Source of the DNA: Bacillota bacterium
GTDB taxonomy: Bacteria; Bacillota; Clostridia; Lachnospirales; Cellulosilyticaceae
DNA length: 34,783 nt
Direction of reading: 5' to 3'
Assembly (NCBI GenBank): GCA_023412455.1
Contig: JAEYNQ010000063.1
Span: forward strand, 1-34,783
Numbering within the stretch: position 1 is the stretch's first letter; each line of letters opens with the position of its first letter. Below the pieces are notes generated by a model. It was not told the origin of the DNA. It worked only from the letters and a program-made list of their open reading frames with translations, and searched no databases. The translations under genes were made by a program, and so were the position numbers. Below are positions 31,789 through 34,783 of the stretch, one piece after another.

Positions 31789-32970
31789 CTAGTTAAGCCT
31801 TACCTTTCCTTTTGTTTCTCCTCGCCTCACCTTTTCATCGTACTCATTATAAATAGTGATCAGATCCAAATTATCCCCCTCAGGGCTTATTTCTAGCATT
31901 TGGTCGGTGTAATTGCGAATATAAATTTTTATTTCTGGCATCACCTCTTGGATCCGGTCGATATTGCAATCTATGGTAAGCTGAGGATTTTCTAGTGTGT
32001 ACTCCACACTATTTTGCCTTACTTGCCCACCTTCATCCTCTAAGCTCACATCATACCCCCCTTCTCTTAGGGTTAAGGTAATAGAGACATTTTCACCTGA
32101 TCGCATACCTGTAAAGCTCCTCTCAAGAGGGGCTGGTCCCGAAAGGGTAACATTTTGTCCAGACACCAATATATCCCATAACCTTAAATAAAACTGATTG
32201 GTTTCATTGCGAGCTTGTTGGAGTTCAATGGGAGTTAGTTCCTCTATTTCTCTTTGTTCCCTTCCCTCCTGTTCAGCTACTTCCTGCTGAACCACTCCCT
32301 TTCTACTCACAAAGCTTTTGCTCACATGAGTGGTAGGGGTCATATAAGGAATATAGACCTCTTCACCTGTAGGCTCTCCTTTTAGAGAAAAGGTAGATAC
32401 AACAACCTTAGACTGGACAAGCTCCTTCATGTGACTACCATAGTATGCCTTATTTTCCGATAGCGTTTGGGGACTGTTATCCATTTCAAAAGAAATAAGA
32501 TTAATGAGCTGATTGGAATGACAAAGATTTTGAATAAAGTCCTTGGTTTCATTATATGTGGAGGTATAGATAAGCTGGTACTGGCTCTCGATAATGTGGG
32601 ACGTTTCATCCTCATGTAAGACTTGCCCTAATTGCTGTACCACTAGGTCTTTAAAGCCATTGGCCTCCATCAAACGATTGAATTCAATAAGCTCTTCCAG
32701 CTGTGAGGTCATAGTGGGAATCATACTCGTTACCCCATTCACTTGAGAGTTAACTTGCTCCAGTTCCTGCTCAAATTGAGGGAGCTCACGAAGCTTCTTT
32801 TCCTGAGCCATGATCTCCAATTTTTTTATTTCACTTTCCTGCTGAATAGCGAGGATTTCTGCCCTTATTTTACTTTGCACACTGACTATATAGTAAAATT
32901 GAAGCCCTAATACCACTATAATAAGTGCTAAAAAAGCTATGTTTTGACGGGATTTGAGTTGCTGGATCAT
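31789..32970 (-). CDS. pilO: PilO-like inner-membrane pilus assembly protein, enlarged
   Basis: Alignment-complex protein that with PilN links the pilus motor to the outer layers. One N-terminal membrane segment (about 9-32), a coiled-coil stretch (about 32-75, QESEIKKLEIMAQEKKLREL) and a periplasmic-type ferredoxin-like domain follow, as in PilO. At 393 residues it is nearly twice the usual size (about 200). The extra part, about 230-393, is a beta-rich module (TPIELQQARNETNQFYLRLW, later PQLTIDCNIDRIQEVMPEIK). The ATG overlaps the pilN stop (ATGA), proving coupling. Confidence 0.85.
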   Translation of the reverse strand: MIQQLKSRQNIAFLALIIVVLGLQFYYIVSVQSKIRAEILAIQQESEIKKLEIMAQEKKLRELPQFEQELEQVNSQVNGVTSMIPTMTSQLEELIEFNRLMEANGFKDLVVQQLGQVLHEDETSHIIESQYQLIYTSTYNETKDFIQNLCHSNQLINLISFEMDNSPQTLSENKAYYGSHMKELVQSKVVVSTFSLKGEPTGEEVYIPYMTPTTHVSKSFVSRKGVVQQEVAEQEGREQREIEELTPIELQQARNETNQFYLRLWDILVSGQNVTLSGPAPLERSFTGMRSGENVSITLTLREGGYDVSLEDEGGQVRQNSVEYTLENPQLTIDCNIDRIQEVMPEIKIYIRNYTDQMLEISPEGDNLDLITIYNEYDEKVRRGETKGKVRLN

Positions 32971-33617
32971 TGGGCACCTCCTGTCTCTGGCTGCATGGCT
33001 TCATCCATGGTTATTTGCCCTTCTGGTGGTGGTACATCAGAAGCAGTTGCTTCTGGTGCTGGTGCTTCTGGCTCAGGCACTGGAAAGTCTAATGTCACAT
33101 TGTAGGTATAGCTTTCACCTTCTGCTATATCAAAGGTTACTGCAGCTCCTCTATAGGTACTCTCTAAAAGAATCAAGTAGCTTAATATTTGCTCCTTACT
33201 CTCACTTTCCCCACTTAAACCAACTTGGGTATTTCCAGAAATGGTTAGTTTATCAATGGTCATTCCTAGTGGCAAGCGTGCTGTTAAACCATCTAAAAGC
33301 TCTGTACCTACTAAGCTTTCTTGTTTTAATTGGGTATATTTTTGAGACCAATGGTCTAAATTCTGTTTGGCGCTATTTAATTCCTCGATTTTTTTAGTTA
33401 CTACTGCATATTTAGGATCTGCCTTGATATACTCTAATTCATTAAATACAGTCTTTTCATATTCTTTTTGATTCATGGGGAGTATAACTGCTACACCTAT
33501 AAAAATAAGACTTTCAATAGCTAGGAGGAGCAATATAATGATTTTATAATGTTTAAATCGTTGGGCTTGTATGTACTCTCTTGGTACTAAATTAATCTCT
33601 CTTACCTTTACCTGCAT
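32967..33617 (-). CDS. pilN: PilN, inner-membrane pilus assembly protein
   Basis: Binds PilM through a conserved N-terminal tail, INLVPREYIQAQR (about 8-20), then crosses the membrane once (about 25-47). A helical linker (about 55-90) and a ferredoxin-like domain (about 95-180, with LLDGLTARLPLGMTIDKLTI and AVTFDIAEGESYTYNVTLDF) complete the family layout. The 216 residues match the family. The last 40 residues (PEPEAPAPEATASDVPPPEG and beyond) are a Pro/Ala/Glu tail that looks disordered. Coupled to pilO by a 4-base overlap. Confidence 0.92.
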   Translation of the reverse strand: MQVKVREINLVPREYIQAQRFKHYKIIILLLLAIESLIFIGVAVILPMNQKEYEKTVFNELEYIKADPKYAVVTKKIEELNSAKQNLDHWSQKYTQLKQESLVGTELLDGLTARLPLGMTIDKLTISGNTQVGLSGESESKEQILSYLILLESTYRGAAVTFDIAEGESYTYNVTLDFPVPEPEAPAPEATASDVPPPEGQITMDEAMQPETGGAQ

Positions 33618-33632
33618 TCCTCTTCCCCCTTC

Positions 33633-34655
33633 CTATAAGCTATTAAGTGCTCCTAATAAGTTTACAAAGAACACGCGATACTGAGCAAACTCAAGCTCAG
33701 GACTATCTAATACTGTACTAAACTCTTTAACCACCTGTGTAGGAATATTGAGAGACTCCCTTACATAGCGCCTCAGCCCTTTTATACTATTTCCTCCCCC
33801 AATCAAATAGACTTTTTTAATGGGCCTATTTTCAAAACGGGAATAGTAAAACTGTAAGACTCTCTCTAACTCGGAGATAATACTGTATTCGATTTGCGGT
33901 TTAACTAATTCCTCTACATAAAGATCATATTCCTTCTTACTTTCCCCATCCATTACACTCTCATCTAATTGAATAAAGGAGCTGTTAATGGTCTCATTAA
34001 CTCTATCCATTCCAAATTCAATAATACGAGTTAGGACGGCTTGACCTTTGGTAATAATGGTGGCGGTGGTCACTCTTCCTCCTATGTCTAGTATCAGTAC
34101 ATCTTCTTCTGTATCATGAACCATACGAGCATCCATTCCAAAAACCTTAGCTAAAGCTTCAGAAGGTATACTAATGGAAATAGGCTCTAGCTTTAACATT
34201 TCTGCTAAAGTCATCATAGGCAAAACAATGGCATTGGGTGCTGCTACTAATAGGAGCTCCTCCATTTTTTTGCCCTCCTCTTCCACTTCTCTTAAAACTT
34301 TAAAATCGATTTGATATTGCCCCTGTTCAATAGGCAAATACTCTTCGGGTCTAATGTTCAAAAGCTCTCTTATAAATTTTTCAGGTTTTTTCTCCATCAC
34401 AACATTTCGAATAATAATGGCATTACTCTGTATAACCATGACTACTTTTTTAGCTTTAAATTTTTGAAGCAGCATTTCCTCTGAAATAACCTGTGAGATG
34501 GCCTCCATATTATTAATCACGCCATTACTGATGGCTTCCTCTGGCGTCTCTAAAAGAGCAAATTTATCTATCTTTATAGTTGCCGCCTTTTTGGTAACCT
34601 CCAATAACTTAATGGTGTGGTGTCCTATTTCTATCCCCATTATACAACTTGCCAT
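33633..34655 (-). CDS. pilM: PilM, actin-like cytoplasmic pilus assembly protein
   Basis: ATP-binding protein with the actin/FtsA fold that sits under the membrane and holds PilN's tail. The 340-residue protein shows phosphate-1 motif MGIEIGHHTIKLLEV (starting at 6), phosphate-2 motif VLILDIGGRVTTATII and adenosine motif VYLIGGGNSIKGLRRYV near the C-terminus. A GGGGTG site precedes the ATG. It is the first gene of the pil string in this window; the motor (pilB, pilT, pilC) and major pilin are absent and probably lie beyond the right edge. Confidence 0.93.
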   Translation of the reverse strand: MASCIMGIEIGHHTIKLLEVTKKAATIKIDKFALLETPEEAISNGVINNMEAISQVISEEMLLQKFKAKKVVMVIQSNAIIIRNVVMEKKPEKFIRELLNIRPEEYLPIEQGQYQIDFKVLREVEEEGKKMEELLLVAAPNAIVLPMMTLAEMLKLEPISISIPSEALAKVFGMDARMVHDTEEDVLILDIGGRVTTATIITKGQAVLTRIIEFGMDRVNETINSSFIQLDESVMDGESKKEYDLYVEELVKPQIEYSIISELERVLQFYYSRFENRPIKKVYLIGGGNSIKGLRRYVRESLNIPTQVVKEFSTVLDSPELEFAQYRVFFVNLLGALNSL

Positions 34656-34703
34656 CTAATCACCCCTTTTCCACTTTACTTTTATATTTACTTATAATAT
34701 AGG

Positions 34704-34716
34704 CTTTCTGAGAAAG
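34704..34716. other. 13-base palindrome upstream of pilM
   Basis: CTTTCT-G-AGAAAG is a perfect inverted repeat 49 bases before the pilM start codon, beside AT-rich TATATTATAA. It could be an operator over a pil promoter, but no -35 box was identified and its size is compatible with chance. Confidence 0.2.
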
Positions 34717-34783
34717 TACTTTCCATTTTTTCACTTCCACTATCCTTTTGATTCTTTTTGTAAACCTGACAGTGAAAGGTGAC

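Noticed and set aside
32954..33397. A 147-codon plus-strand frame opposite pilN and pilO
   Set aside because: It is a shadow of pilN, with Leu- and Ser-heavy composition typical of antisense reading and no ribosome binding site.

Overview
The window is about 34.8 kb of AT-rich DNA from an anaerobic, endospore-forming Firmicute of class Clostridia. The evidence is a complete spoIIIA operon, spoIVB and spo0A in the conserved Firmicute order, a clostridial-type pil cluster, and GGAGG-type ribosome binding sites throughout. A relative of Cellulosilyticum/Lachnospirales is my guess; the order cannot be fixed from sequence reading alone. Every gene I accept lies on the minus strand, so transcription runs from high to low coordinates.

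Right part (34.7-26.4 kb): a type IV pilus block of pilM, pilN, an enlarged pilO, a prepilin-like protein, a 936-residue PilX-like surface protein and a lipoprotein. The cluster probably continues past the right edge. Next (26.3-22 kb) come a YqeG-type HAD phosphatase, aroE, a small prepilin gene lodged between aroE and aroK, aroK, aroQ, an M24 aminopeptidase and efp. An LtaS-like membrane sulfatase (21.8-20.0 kb) ends at a clear terminator.

Middle (19.9-14.5 kb): the eight-gene spoIIIA operon, which encodes the mother-cell part of the SpoIIIA-SpoIIQ channel. Its terminator overlaps a housekeeping promoter for yqhY-nusB-xseA-xseB-ispA and a PAP2-like gene (14.4-10.8 kb).

Core finding (10.75-9.44 kb): the 700-base gap after the PAP2 gene is not empty. 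It encodes a large structured RNA on the minus strand whose two ends pair in a helix of about 32 positions. It has a near-consensus promoter that starts it at the helix edge, and it is followed by a four-helix membrane protein. Architecture, size and neighbours (ispA, xse, nusB, dxs, tlyA, recN) match OLE RNA and its partner OapA. The pair forms a compact two-gene unit with its own promoter and terminator.

Left part (9.4-1.3 kb): dxs, tlyA, nadK, argR and recN, then separately controlled spoIVB (candidate SigF/SigG promoter) and spo0A (TTG start, SigA-like promoter). The left edge (1.2-0.1 kb) holds a complete tyrosine recombinase gene, suggesting one end of an integrated element that extends beyond the window. 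I found no tRNA, rRNA, CRISPR array or complete insertion sequence.
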